The position numbers and the translations under genes were made by a program. From Oscillospiraceae bacterium (GTDB lineage Bacteria; Bacillota; Clostridia; Oscillospirales; Ruminococcaceae): a stretch of DNA of 8,102 nucleotides. The notes beneath the pieces are model-generated. The model did not search any database and was not told the DNA's origin. It saw only the letters and a program-made list of their open reading frames with translations. Where the stretch lies: the NCBI GenBank assembly GCA_017828835.1, contig JAGAEK010000097.1, forward strand, positions 1 through 8,102. The letters are read 5' to 3'. Positions 1 through 6,966 of this stretch are shown here, one piece after another. Each line of letters starts with the position of its first letter. The first letter of the stretch is position 1.

Positions 1-1
1 C

Positions 2-697
2 GTCTTGCCAGATGAAAAAGAAGCCGTCATTCGCACTCTTAAAAATCGTGGCACTGTCGCACTGGTGGGCGACGGCATAAACGACGCCCCTGCGCTCGTC
101 CGCGCGGACGTCGGTATCGCGATCGGCGCCGGGACAGATATCGCAGTGGATTCCGCGGACGTGGTGCTCATGAATTCAAAACTCACGGACGTGTCGTGCG
201 CAGTCCGGCTCAGCCGTAAAACCCTGCTCAATATACGCGAAAACCTCTTTTGGGCTTTCATATATAACGCGGTCCTTATACCTATGGCCGCCGGACTTTT
301 CAGCAATATTCAGATGAATCCAATGTTCGGTGCCGCCGCCATGTCTTTGTCAAGTTTCACCGTCTGTATGAACGCTCTTAGGCTCAATCTTTTCGATCCG
401 CACAATGCAAAACGCGGCCGTAAAACGCGGATCACCGCTGAAAACAGCGCTGCTCCTTCCTCTCTTCAGGATAGCTCCGCCGCACTGACTCTCAAGGTCG
501 GCGGTATGATGTGCAATAACTGCGAACGTCACGTAGTAAACGCCTTAAAACAAATCGAAGGAATTACCGACGTCTCAGCCGATCATACGACGGGAACGGT
601 CACAGTAACGTATACTTTTGCTCCAGACGAAGCATTGATCCAAAAGGTCGTCGAAGAACTCGGATATGAATATATCGGATCCGAACGTTCAAAATGA
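2..697 (+). CDS. copA: Copper-exporting P1B-type ATPase, C-terminal part, with C-terminal HMA domain (5' end outside window)
   Basis: This is the last 231 or so codons of a heavy-metal P-type ATPase that pumps Cu(I) out across the cytoplasmic membrane. The reading frame is open at the left edge, so the TTG at 5 is internal and not a start. Numbering from that TTG, the hinge motif GDGINDAPAL (residues 22-31) binds the ATP-site magnesium. The last two membrane segments follow (about 82-98 and 107-127), carrying the family pair YN (87-88) and MSLSS (113-117), which line the Cu(I) site of CopA-type pumps. A polar linker (about 135-158) leads to an HMA metal-binding domain (160-225) with an intact CxxC at 170-173, in the form GMMCNNC where GMTCxxC is more usual. 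The HMA domain is in the same frame with no stop, so this is a fusion and not a separate CopZ. The YN/MxxSS pair argues for copper over zinc or cadmium. The phosphorylation site DKTGT lies outside the window. Confidence 0.9.
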   Translation, partial: VLPDEKEAVIRTLKNRGTVALVGDGINDAPALVRADVGIAIGAGTDIAVDSADVVLMNSKLTDVSCAVRLSRKTLLNIRENLFWAFIYNAVLIPMAAGLFSNIQMNPMFGAAAMSLSSFTVCMNALRLNLFDPHNAKRGRKTRITAENSAAPSSLQDSSAALTLKVGGMMCNNCERHVVNALKQIEGITDVSADHTTGTVTVTYTFAPDEALIQKVVEELGYEYIGSERSK

Positions 698-705
698 CAA
701 ACGCA

Positions 706-747
706 TAAAAAAACGCCGCAGATAAAATTATCTGCGGCGTTTTTTTA
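706..747. terminator. Bidirectional intrinsic terminator between convergent genes
   Basis: A GC-rich stem (714-725 pairing with 728-739, tip probably opening to a four-base loop) is flanked by A-run 706-713 and T-run 740-747. It therefore has a U-tract in both directions. It starts nine bases after the stop of the copper ATPase gene and ends nine bases before the stop of the minus-strand zinc-ribbon gene, so it should end both transcripts. Confidence 0.93.
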
Positions 748-756
748 TTTGCGGTT

Positions 757-1023
757 TCAATCAAATTTTTCGGAACAGTAGGGGCATTTTTTCTCCGTCT
801 CTACCTTCACGTCGTATACTCCGAACTTTTTTCCGCATTTCGGACATCTCCAATACACAGCCGTAAATACGACCGAAAGCACGGCAAACAGCAGCGCCGT
901 TCCAAGCAGTGCAAGCATCTGCCAAAACATCAGTCTTTCAAAAAATATCAGTGCTACGACGGCCACGGCAAACGCAACGGCAAGGCATATCTTCGCCGCG
1001 GTTCTCATTTTCATGACTTTCAT
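757..1023 (-). CDS. Small two-helix membrane protein with C-terminal zinc ribbon, function unknown
   Basis: An 88-residue protein. A short basic N-terminus (residues 1-11) is followed by two hydrophobic segments (about 12-28 and 32-56) and a C-terminal domain with C60-P-K-C63 and C80-P-Y-C83, spaced like a zinc ribbon. By the positive-inside rule the ribbon and the N-terminus should both face the cytoplasm. I do not recognise a named family; similar small ribbon-plus-helix proteins are common in Clostridia. The start codon overlaps the pheT stop in an ATGA arrangement, so the gene is the third member of the pheST unit and probably translationally coupled. GGGAG lies ten bases before this ATG, inside pheT. 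Two further in-frame ATGs (codons 4 and 6) are possible starts and would only shorten the N-terminus. The four intact cysteines and the snug fit between pheT and the terminator support a real gene. Confidence 0.8.
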   Translation of the reverse strand: MKVMKMRTAAKICLAVAFAVAVVALIFFERLMFWQMLALLGTALLFAVLSVVFTAVYWRCPKCGKKFGVYDVKVETEKKCPYCSEKFD

Positions 1024-3392
1024 CTCAGTACCGCTCCCAATTTTTCAAGTCCGCTCAACGCTTTTGCGACCGCTTTATCCGCTTCCTCATCCGTAAGAGT
1101 ACGGTCAGCCGCACGCAAAGTCAGACTGTATGCAACGCTCTTCTTTCCCTGCGGTATCTGCGAGCCGGTATAGATATCGAAAAGCTCGACCTTTTCGAGT
1201 ATCTTGCCGATCGAATCCGTTATAGTCTTCTCCATCTCCAGATTCTCAAGATCCATATCGCAAACGATCGCGATATCTCTTTGAGTGGCGGGATATTTCG
1301 GAAGCGGCTTATAAGTTTTCTCGACCTTTCTGTTTTCAAACATATCGTCGACGTAGATCCTTGCACAATAGGTTCTCTGCGCGATACCGTAGTTTTCGGC
1401 AACCTCCGGATGTATTTCGCCCATGATGCCGGATTTCTTACCGTTTATGATTATATCGGCGCATCTGTAGGGATGGAACGTCGGATCTTTAAAATTCGCG
1501 GCGACTTCCCAATTTTCAACTCCTACGTTTTCAAAAACAGCTTCAACTATCCCCTTCAGCGCGAAGTAATCGTTGTTTCCGCCGTAAGCTCCGATAATAA
1601 GCGTCGGTTTCTCGTTCGGAAGCTCATCGGATTTTTTCGGCTCGTACTCGGTCGCTATCTCGTAGAACCTGCCTTCGATATTGCGGTTGTTCGAGTTTCT
1701 CGAAATCACCTCGAGCATCGACGGTATCGCGTTTCTTCGCATGATACTCGTGTCTTCGCCCAAAGGATTCATGATTACTATCGAATTTCTTTCTTCGCTG
1801 TCTGCCGGAAGACGGATCTTATCGTAGTTTTTCGGGCTGATAAACGAATACGTCGCCGCCTCGCTGCATCCGCATCCCAAAAGCGCATTTTCAATGCTTC
1901 TGTCAAAACGCTGCCTTTGTGTAAGCAGTCCTCTTGACGTACCCATTATTTGCGACGTCGGTATCTTGTCGTAGCCGTAGAATCTCGCCGCTTCTTCCGC
2001 GATGTCGGCTTTGTGTTCAACGTCGCCTCTCCATGAAGGTACGGTTATAACGTCTCCCGAAACTTCAAAACCTTCCGAAATAAGCGCATTTTTTATAAAT
2101 TCATCTGAAATATCCGCTCCGAGAAATTCTCTCGTCCAATCTCCGTCAAGCTTTATCTTCCTGTTTTCAAACGGCGCGTTGTTCACGTCGATTATACCGC
2201 CGACGACTTCTCCCGCTCCGAGTTCTTCGACAAGCTCGCAAGCTCTCATTACCGCTTTCATACAGTTTTCGGGATCGAGTCCTTTTTCAAAACATCCGGA
2301 ACTCTCGTTCCTGATACCGAGCTTGCGCGACGTCGATCTTATCGAGCTTCCGAGGAAGTTCGCGGACTCGAATATTATCGTTTTGCTGTCCGCTTCTATT
2401 CCGCTGTATTCTCCGCCCATGATCCCCGCGACCGCCGACGGTTTTTCACTGTCGCATATCACGAGCATGTCCTCGGTCAGCGCTCTCTCAACTCCGTCAA
2501 GAGTCGTAATTTTTTCGCCCTTTTCCGCATTCCTGACTATTATTTTTCCGCCCGCGACCCTCGAACTGTCAAACGCATGCATCGGCTGACCGTATTCCAG
2601 CATAACGAAATTGGTGACGTCGACGATATTGTTTATCGGCCTTACTCCGCTCGCGCGCAGACGCTCCCTTATCCATTTAGGCGACGGCTCGATCTTTACG
2701 TTCTTTACCATTCTCGCAATGTAACGCGGACATAATTTTCCGTTTCTTACCTCAACTTTAAGAAAATCATTTATATTTCCGCTCTCTTTTTTAATTTTCG
2801 GTATATGCTCCTCAAACCGCGCTCCGAAAGTGGCGGCAGTCTCTCTCGCAAGTCCCAAAACGGAAAGACAGTCGGGTCTGTTCGGCGTGATCTCAAATTC
2901 AACGACGGTATCGTTGAGTCCGAGTGCTTCTCTTATATCCTGTCCCGGCTTATATTCGCCGTCGAGTATGAATATACCGTTTTCTATCGCTCCGGGAAAA
3001 TCGTTGACAGTTACTTTCAGCTCGCCGACAGAGCATAACATACCGCAGCTTTCGACTCCTCTGAGTTTACCTTTCTTTATTTTGACGCCGTTCGGAAGCT
3101 CCGCTCCGTCAAGCGCAACGGGTACAAACGCTCCGCAAAACACGTTGTCCGCGCCTGTAACTATCTGTATCGGCGCTCCGGATCCGACGTCGACCTTGCA
3201 TACCAAAAGCTTATCGGCGTCCGGATGCTTTTCTATCTCAACGATCTTGCCGACTACCACGTTTTTTATCTCGTCGCACTCAGTCGAGTATCCCTCGACC
3301 TTCGATCCGGACATCGTCATTCTCGCTATATATTCTTTTATGTCCACGTCTGTTTTGACGTAGTCGGACAACCATCTCATTGACAGATCCAT
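1020..3392 (-). CDS. pheT: Phenylalanine--tRNA ligase beta subunit
   Basis: The beta subunit of the cytoplasmic alpha2-beta2 phenylalanyl-tRNA synthetase, which binds tRNA and edits Tyr-tRNA(Phe). At 790 residues it has the normal bacterial length and all expected domains in order: N-terminal part beginning MDLSMRWLSDYV; EMAP/OB-fold tRNA-binding domain (about 39-150); B3/B4 editing domain (about 212-385) with NNIVDVTNFV at 254-263, YGQPMHAFD at 267-275 and AGIMGG at 322-327; B5 domain (about 405-475); catalytic-like core (about 490-690); and the ferredoxin-fold anticodon-binding domain (about 696-790) with KYPATQRDIA at 699-708. The ATG is chosen because AAGGGGG lies nine bases upstream, overlapping the pheS stop. 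Its own stop overlaps the next gene. No frameshift or missing domain is visible. Confidence 0.98.
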   Translation of the reverse strand: MDLSMRWLSDYVKTDVDIKEYIARMTMSGSKVEGYSTECDEIKNVVVGKIVEIEKHPDADKLLVCKVDVGSGAPIQIVTGADNVFCGAFVPVALDGAELPNGVKIKKGKLRGVESCGMLCSVGELKVTVNDFPGAIENGIFILDGEYKPGQDIREALGLNDTVVEFEITPNRPDCLSVLGLARETAATFGARFEEHIPKIKKESGNINDFLKVEVRNGKLCPRYIARMVKNVKIEPSPKWIRERLRASGVRPINNIVDVTNFVMLEYGQPMHAFDSSRVAGGKIIVRNAEKGEKITTLDGVERALTEDMLVICDSEKPSAVAGIMGGEYSGIEADSKTIIFESANFLGSSIRSTSRKLGIRNESSGCFEKGLDPENCMKAVMRACELVEELGAGEVVGGIIDVNNAPFENRKIKLDGDWTREFLGADISDEFIKNALISEGFEVSGDVITVPSWRGDVEHKADIAEEAARFYGYDKIPTSQIMGTSRGLLTQRQRFDRSIENALLGCGCSEAATYSFISPKNYDKIRLPADSEERNSIVIMNPLGEDTSIMRRNAIPSMLEVISRNSNNRNIEGRFYEIATEYEPKKSDELPNEKPTLIIGAYGGNNDYFALKGIVEAVFENVGVENWEVAANFKDPTFHPYRCADIIINGKKSGIMGEIHPEVAENYGIAQRTYCARIYVDDMFENRKVEKTYKPLPKYPATQRDIAIVCDMDLENLEMEKTITDSIGKILEKVELFDIYTGSQIPQGKKSVAYSLTLRAADRTLTDEEADKAVAKALSGLEKLGAVLR

Positions 3393-3401
3393 TCTTCTTT
3401 T

Positions 3402-3408
3402 CCCCCTT
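3402..3408 (-). promoter_or_regulatory. pheT ribosome binding site overlapping the pheS stop
   Basis: On the minus strand AAGGGGG begins within the TAA stop of pheS and ends nine bases before the pheT ATG. The pheS-pheT gap is only 14 bases. A ribosome ending pheS would sit on this site, which favours balanced output of the two subunits and fixes the pheT start. Confidence 0.75.
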
Positions 3409-4426
3409 AAAACTGATTTAAAAATCTCTGATTGTTCTCATACAGCAGTCTCATATCGTCGATGTTGAATCTTCTCATCACGACCCTCTCAAGTCCTAAG
3501 CCGAAAGCAAATCCGCTGTATATCTCGGGATCTATTCCGCAATTTTTCAAAACCTTCGGATGTACCATTCCGCATCCCAAAAGTTCGATCCAGCCCTCGC
3601 CCTTGCAAAGTCTGCATCCTTTTCCCTGACAAGCAAAACACATTACGTCCATTTCAGCGGACGGCTCCGTAAACGGGAAATGATGCGGTCTGAATCTGAC
3701 TTTCGAGTCTTCTCCGTAAAGCGCTTTTATAAACACCTCGAGAGTACCCTTCAGTCCCGCCATGGTAACGCCTTTGTCGACAACAAGTCCCTCTATCTGA
3801 TGGAAAAGCGGCGAATGGGTCGCGTCGACCGCGTCGGAACGGTAGACTCTTCCGGGAGATATGACCCTTATCGGCGGCTTTCTGTGTTCCATCGTCCTTA
3901 TCTGTACCGACGAGGTCTGCGTTCTCAAAAGTATGTTATCGGTTATATAAAACGTATCCTGAGTATCTCTCGCGGGGTGGTCTTTCGGTATGTTGAGCGC
4001 TTCGAAGTTATAATAATCGTATTCGACCTCGGGTCCCTGTACGACGTCAAAACCCATTCCGACGAATATTTCTTCGATTTCGTTCAAAACTATCGAAAGA
4101 GGATGCTTCTTTCCGATCTTACCCGCTTTTCCCGGAAGCGTTACGTCTATCCTTTCATTTTTCAGTTTCATCTCGCTGAGCATACTTTTCAGTTCGTTTT
4201 CTTTCTCGGATATCCATGTCTCTATATTTCCCCTGACTTCGTTTGCCATCTGTCCGATCACGGGACGTTCCTCCGCAGACAGTCCTCCCATCTGTTTCAA
4301 TATAGCCGTAAGTTCACCCTTCTTACCCGAAAATCTTATCCTCGCCGCGTTCAATTCATCGATATTCGACGCTCTTTCGATCGCCTCGCGGGCCTCCTGT
4401 CTGATTTTTTCCAGCAGTTCTTTCAT
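3407..4426 (-). CDS. pheS: Phenylalanine--tRNA ligase alpha subunit
   Basis: The catalytic subunit of phenylalanyl-tRNA synthetase, 339 residues, normal bacterial length. The N-terminal coiled-coil arm that grips tRNA covers about 1-90. The class II catalytic domain follows, with motif 2 around GRVYRSDAVDATHSPLFHQ (192-210) and motif 3 around GFAFGLGLER (305-314). Ala307 in FAFG is the residue equivalent to E. coli Ala294, which sets the size of the phenylalanine pocket, and it is the normal alanine. A CxxC-x4-CxxC knuckle (C263, C266, C271, C274) sits before the GCGMVHP stretch (284-290); this cysteine insert is seen in many, but not all, bacterial PheS. The start is supported by AAAGGAAG seven bases upstream. 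Expression should be governed by the T-box leader directly upstream. Confidence 0.98.
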   Translation of the reverse strand: MKELLEKIRQEAREAIERASNIDELNAARIRFSGKKGELTAILKQMGGLSAEERPVIGQMANEVRGNIETWISEKENELKSMLSEMKLKNERIDVTLPGKAGKIGKKHPLSIVLNEIEEIFVGMGFDVVQGPEVEYDYYNFEALNIPKDHPARDTQDTFYITDNILLRTQTSSVQIRTMEHRKPPIRVISPGRVYRSDAVDATHSPLFHQIEGLVVDKGVTMAGLKGTLEVFIKALYGEDSKVRFRPHHFPFTEPSAEMDVMCFACQGKGCRLCKGEGWIELLGCGMVHPKVLKNCGIDPEIYSGFAFGLGLERVVMRRFNIDDMRLLYENNQRFLNQF

Positions 4427-4443
4427 TTACTATCTTCCTTTCT

Positions 4444-4486
4444 AAAAAAAACAAATTCCTTCCGTCCTGAAAGGGACGAAAGGAAT
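4444..4486 (-). terminator. Conditional (attenuator) terminator of the T-box
   Basis: On the minus strand, a 13-bp stem (4474-4486 with 4455-4467, one G-U pair) closes a six-base loop and is followed by a U-run at 4444-4451. The ribosome site of pheS lies just beyond it. This is the default fold when tRNA-Phe is charged; the antiterminator uses 4473-4478 and so destroys it. Confidence 0.93.
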
Positions 4487-4698
4487 CATACTTCCGCGGT
4501 ACCACCCAAATTCTGCTTCAAAGAGCAACAACTCTCTCCGTTTTTAACGTAACGGCGCCCGTTTCCGCCTACTTCTTTAGTTCAGCGGGACCGCTCATGA
4601 GTGAACTTCAATATAAACCTCTTACACCGTTTCTCATCCTGCCGGCTCTCTGTCGTAAGGATCGATATCTACTCTCTCAGTCTCAGCGTTTATCGTTT
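4444..4698 (-). ncRNA. T-box riboswitch (tRNA-Phe sensing leader) of pheST
   Basis: The minus-strand leader before pheS shows the T-box landmarks. The T-box sequence TGGGTGGTACCGCG lies at 4495-4508. Stem I contains the AGTAGATA loop-E-like stretch, the distal motif AGAGAGCCGG (4642-4651) and GATGAGAAACGG. The specifier lies in TTGAAGTTCAC, with UUC (Phe) at 4603-4605 followed by the expected purine. The stem base can pair CGCU (4685-4688) with AGCG (4592-4595). In the antiterminator, the bulge UGGUACC (4498-4504) is flanked by GGG/CCC (4505-4507 with 4473-4475) and GCG/CGU (4495-4497 with 4476-4478). Its 3' strand overlaps the terminator 5' arm, so the two folds exclude each other. The variable base of UGGN is U, matching the A73 discriminator expected of tRNA-Phe. 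Uncharged tRNA-Phe should therefore raise pheST expression. The 5' boundary is inferred from the promoter. Confidence 0.96.
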
Positions 4699-4704
4699 TT
4701 TTAC

Positions 4705-4733
4705 ATTATATACCCATTTATTTTAAATTTCAA
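4705..4733 (-). promoter_or_regulatory. Sigma-A type promoter of the T-box-pheS-pheT unit
   Basis: On the minus strand, TTGAAA (4728-4733) is followed after 17 bases by TATAAT (4705-4710). Transcription should start near 4698, just ahead of the T-box stem I. A TTGACT at 4733-4738 looks closer to consensus in its first bases, but its 22-base spacing is too long. Confidence 0.82.
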
Positions 4734-4745
4734 GTCAAATTTTTA

Positions 4746-4774
4746 TTGAATACTTATTTTTACTATGGTATAAT
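4746..4774 (+). promoter_or_regulatory. Sigma-A type promoter with extended -10 for the 4809 gene
   Basis: TTGAAT (4746-4751), a 17-base spacer, then TATAAT (4769-4774) preceded by TGG, giving an extended -10. The start of transcription should be near 4781. Its -35 box is only 12 bases from the -35 box of the divergent pheST promoter. Confidence 0.83.
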
Positions 4775-4808
4775 GAATCAGTAGTTTTTTTGAAAGGATT
4801 CTGACGAT

Positions 4809-5342
4809 ATGGATGACATTTTTATTGAAAATTTAGTCAAAAAACGCAATACCGCTTCAAGTATCGCTATGCGTATAATCATTATGATCCTGGGCGGTCT
4901 GCTGGCAGTGCCTTTTCTTTATCTCGCTTTCACCGGCTTCTTTTCGGGCTTTATGGTACTCCTTGCTATCGGCTCGATATACGGCGCTTACCGTCTTGCC
5001 GTCCTTTTCAATATCGAATTCGAAACGTCTTTCACAAACGGTCTTTTCGACGTCGATAAAATAATCAACAAAAGCAGCCGTAAACGTCTTATTTCGGTGC
5101 AGTGCAAGGACGTGATCGAAATGGGAGTTTATAAGCCCGAACAGCAAAAAACAAAAACCTACAAAACGCGTATAATCGCTTGCGACAGCGAACTTTCCGA
5201 CGACGTATGGTTTTTAGTTACAAATCACAGTACCCTCGGCAGATCTCTCGTTGTGTTCAACATGACGGACAAGCTCATGTCCTCGTTCAAATCGTTCGTT
5301 CCGAGAGAAGTGGCTTTTACCGCGTTCGGCGGGCGTTTTTGA
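4809..5342 (+). CDS. Two-helix membrane protein, possibly PH-like C-terminal domain, function unknown
   Basis: A 177-residue protein. A short acidic-then-basic N-terminus (1-20) precedes two hydrophobic segments (about 21-44 and 46-66), then a soluble domain of about 110 residues. Both termini should face the cytoplasm. From memory, unverified, the opening MDDIFIENLVKK and the overall layout recall a clostridial family of unknown function (possibly DUF6106). The stretch FETSFTNGLFDVDKI (71-85) followed by SRKRL (90-94) resembles the first strands of bacterial PH-like domains, which often follow a pair of membrane helices; that is inference. AAAGGA lies ten bases before the ATG, and a strong divergent promoter and a terminator frame the gene, so it appears to be a single-gene transcript. 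No catalytic motif is visible. Confidence 0.85.
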   Translation: MDDIFIENLVKKRNTASSIAMRIIIMILGGLLAVPFLYLAFTGFFSGFMVLLAIGSIYGAYRLAVLFNIEFETSFTNGLFDVDKIINKSSRKRLISVQCKDVIEMGVYKPEQQKTKTYKTRIIACDSELSDDVWFLVTNHSTLGRSLVVFNMTDKLMSSFKSFVPREVAFTAFGGRF

Positions 5343-5363
5343 TCCTGTCGGCAATATTTGAAA

Positions 5364-5406
5364 AGAGTCTGCCCGGCTTTATATCCGAGCCGACTCTGTT
5401 TTTTTT
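5364..5406 (+). terminator. Intrinsic terminator after the 4809 gene
   Basis: AGAGT (5364-5368) pairs with ACTCT (5393-5397), and CGGCT (5374-5378) pairs with AGCCG (5388-5392) around a nine-base loop, leaving a five-base bulge on the left arm. A run of eight T follows (5399-5406). The bulge makes it weaker than the other terminators in the window. It ends nine bases before the ribosome site of the next gene. Confidence 0.75.
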
Positions 5407-5414
5407 AAGAAAGC

Positions 5415-5420
5415 GGTGAT
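5415..5420 (+). promoter_or_regulatory. Ribosome binding site that decides the start of the hydrate repair gene
   Basis: GGTGAT matches the 3' part of the full anti-Shine-Dalgarno complement (AAGGAGGTGATC) and lies four bases before the ATG at 5425. The alternative GTG at 5416 lies inside this site and has only a weak purine stretch ahead of it. The ATG also gives the family's typical opening, M-x-V-x-T-x-E-x-M. Confidence 0.6.
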
Positions 5421-5424
5421 TTTT

Positions 5425-6945
5425 ATGACGGTATATACCGAAGAACAAATGAAAAAATATGAATCCTACGCAGCGCAAAACGGCGTTGGTGAAGCCGTGC
5501 TCATGAAAAACGCCGGAGTCGCCGTCGCGGACGATATCATCCGTCTGCTGCCGGAGAAATTATCAAAAGTTTCCGTATTTTGCGGAAAAGGCAAAAACGG
5601 CGGAGACGGATTTATCCTGGCAAACCGTCTTTATGAACAGGGGTTTTCGGTATCCGTTATACTCTGCCATCCCGAAAACTCCGCTTCGTCTTTTCCTCTC
5701 CTGTCCCTTCTTTCACCGAAAATCCCGGTATTTTTCTTTGATTCCGATGAAGCCAAAAAAATCATCAAAACATCGACCGCTATCGTAGACGCCGTTTTCG
5801 GTACCGGATTTTCGGGGTCAGTTTCGGACTATTTCAGCAACGTATTTTCTGCCGTAAACGACTCGAAAGCGGCAGTGATATCCGTTGATTTACCGAGCGG
5901 CATCTCTGCTTCCGGGCTTATTTCCGGATCGTATGTAAAACCTGACCTGACCTTTGCGCTCGGCGCCCTGAAACCGGCTCACGTACTGTTTCCGGCGAAA
6001 GAATATTGCTGTAAAGTTGTTTTGCTTGACATCGGTATACCTTCCGGATTTTCCCTTGATTCTCCTCCGTTTATCTCTCAAACGACGGAAGAGTTCGTGT
6101 TTTCGATCATAAAAAAGCGTCCGCGCGACTGCCATAAGGGGAATTTCGGAAGACTTCTCAATATTTCGGGTTCCGTCAATTATCTCGGCGCTCCCGTGTT
6201 TTCGTCCGTCAGCGCCATGAGGTGCGGATGCGGGATCGTCGAGCTTGCAGCGCCCGATCCGATAATTCCGACCGTTATGCCTCAGTGTCTCGGAGCCATC
6301 GCTCTCCCGCTGCCTGTTTCCGGTCCGAACAAAGTATCAAAAACCTCAACGAATCTTATATTATCCTCTCTTTCAAAAAGTACGGCTTGTCTTATCGGAT
6401 GCGGTCTCGGACTCGGTGACGGCTCGAAAAAGCTCGTCTCAAACGTCATAAAATCAGCAGACGTTCCTCTTATCATCGACGCAGACGGAATAAATGCGAT
6501 TTGCGGGAATATAAATATACTCAAAGAACGTCGTGCTCCGACAATCATAACTCCTCACCTCGGAGAAATGTCGCGTTTATCTGAAATTCCCGTAAAAGAA
6601 ATAAGATCCGACAAAATTTCCTGCGCTTTGAAATTTGCATCTCAGTACGCCTGCACCGTCGTTTTGAAGGACAGCACCACCGTTATCGCTTCTCCCGACG
6701 GTAAGGTTTTCGTCAATCCGACCGGTAACCCGGGACTTGCAAAAGGCGGAAGCGGAGACGTTTTGGCAGGAATCATAGCGGGTCTCGCGGCTCAGGGTAT
6801 CGAGCCGTTTTCGGCAGCCGTCTGCGGAGTATATCTGCATGGACTTTGCGCCGACAAAGCTTCCTCGGAACTTTCGGAACGCGGTATGCTGCCCTCCGAT
6901 TTGCCGGGTAAATTATGCGAGATCTTCAAGGAGCACGACCTCTGA
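5425..6945 (+). CDS. nnr: Bifunctional NAD(P)H-hydrate epimerase / ADP-dependent NAD(P)H-hydrate dehydratase
   Basis: Repairs NADH and NADPH that have been hydrated by heat, acid or glyceraldehyde-3-phosphate dehydrogenase. The N-terminal YjeF_N half interconverts the R and S hydrates, and the C-terminal ribokinase-like half dehydrates the S form using ADP. With the ATG at 5425 the protein has 506 residues, normal for the fusion. Epimerase motifs: GKGKNGGDGF (54-63), VDAVFGTG (121-128) with the likely catalytic Asp122, and VDLPSG (154-159). Dehydratase motifs: HKGNFGRLL (237-245), GCGLGLGDG (325-333), DADGIN (352-357), TPHLGE (376-381) and NPGLAKGGSGDVLAG (435-449) with the catalytic Asp445. 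Both halves look complete. A terminator lies directly upstream and no strong promoter is visible, so its transcription may come from readthrough or a weak promoter. The lipoprotein gene follows after 21 bases. An acpS neighbour, frequent for this family, is absent. Confidence 0.96.
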   Translation: MTVYTEEQMKKYESYAAQNGVGEAVLMKNAGVAVADDIIRLLPEKLSKVSVFCGKGKNGGDGFILANRLYEQGFSVSVILCHPENSASSFPLLSLLSPKIPVFFFDSDEAKKIIKTSTAIVDAVFGTGFSGSVSDYFSNVFSAVNDSKAAVISVDLPSGISASGLISGSYVKPDLTFALGALKPAHVLFPAKEYCCKVVLLDIGIPSGFSLDSPPFISQTTEEFVFSIIKKRPRDCHKGNFGRLLNISGSVNYLGAPVFSSVSAMRCGCGIVELAAPDPIIPTVMPQCLGAIALPLPVSGPNKVSKTSTNLILSSLSKSTACLIGCGLGLGDGSKKLVSNVIKSADVPLIIDADGINAICGNINILKERRAPTIITPHLGEMSRLSEIPVKEIRSDKISCALKFASQYACTVVLKDSTTVIASPDGKVFVNPTGNPGLAKGGSGDVLAGIIAGLAAQGIEPFSAAVCGVYLHGLCADKASSELSERGMLPSDLPGKLCEIFKEHDL

Positions 6946-6966
6946 TCTTATTTTGGAGGCGTCTTT

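Noticed and set aside
5..697. A separate CopZ-like chaperone gene in the C-terminal HMA region
   Set aside because: The HMA domain is continuous in frame with the ATPase, with no stop and no ribosome site before it.
1281..3363. Several plus-strand open frames opposite pheT (1281-1937, 2002-2589, 2805-3038, 2830-3363)
   Set aside because: All lie within pheT, which has every expected domain; their translations are low-complexity Ser/Pro/Ile-rich and lack start signals.
3560..4552. Open reading frame of 330 codons on the plus strand opposite pheS and the T-box
   Set aside because: It is antisense to a certain pheS gene and runs into the T-box leader; its protein is rich in Arg, Phe and Ser with no recognisable motif, and it has no promoter or ribosome site. 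It is a shadow of codon bias.
4733..4738. TTGACT as the -35 box of the pheST promoter
   Set aside because: Its distance to TATAAT is 22 bases; TTGAAA five bases closer gives the normal 17.
5416..5424. GTG at 5416 as the start of the hydrate repair gene
   Set aside because: It lies within the GGTGAT ribosome site of the ATG at 5425, and family members typically open at the position of that ATG.
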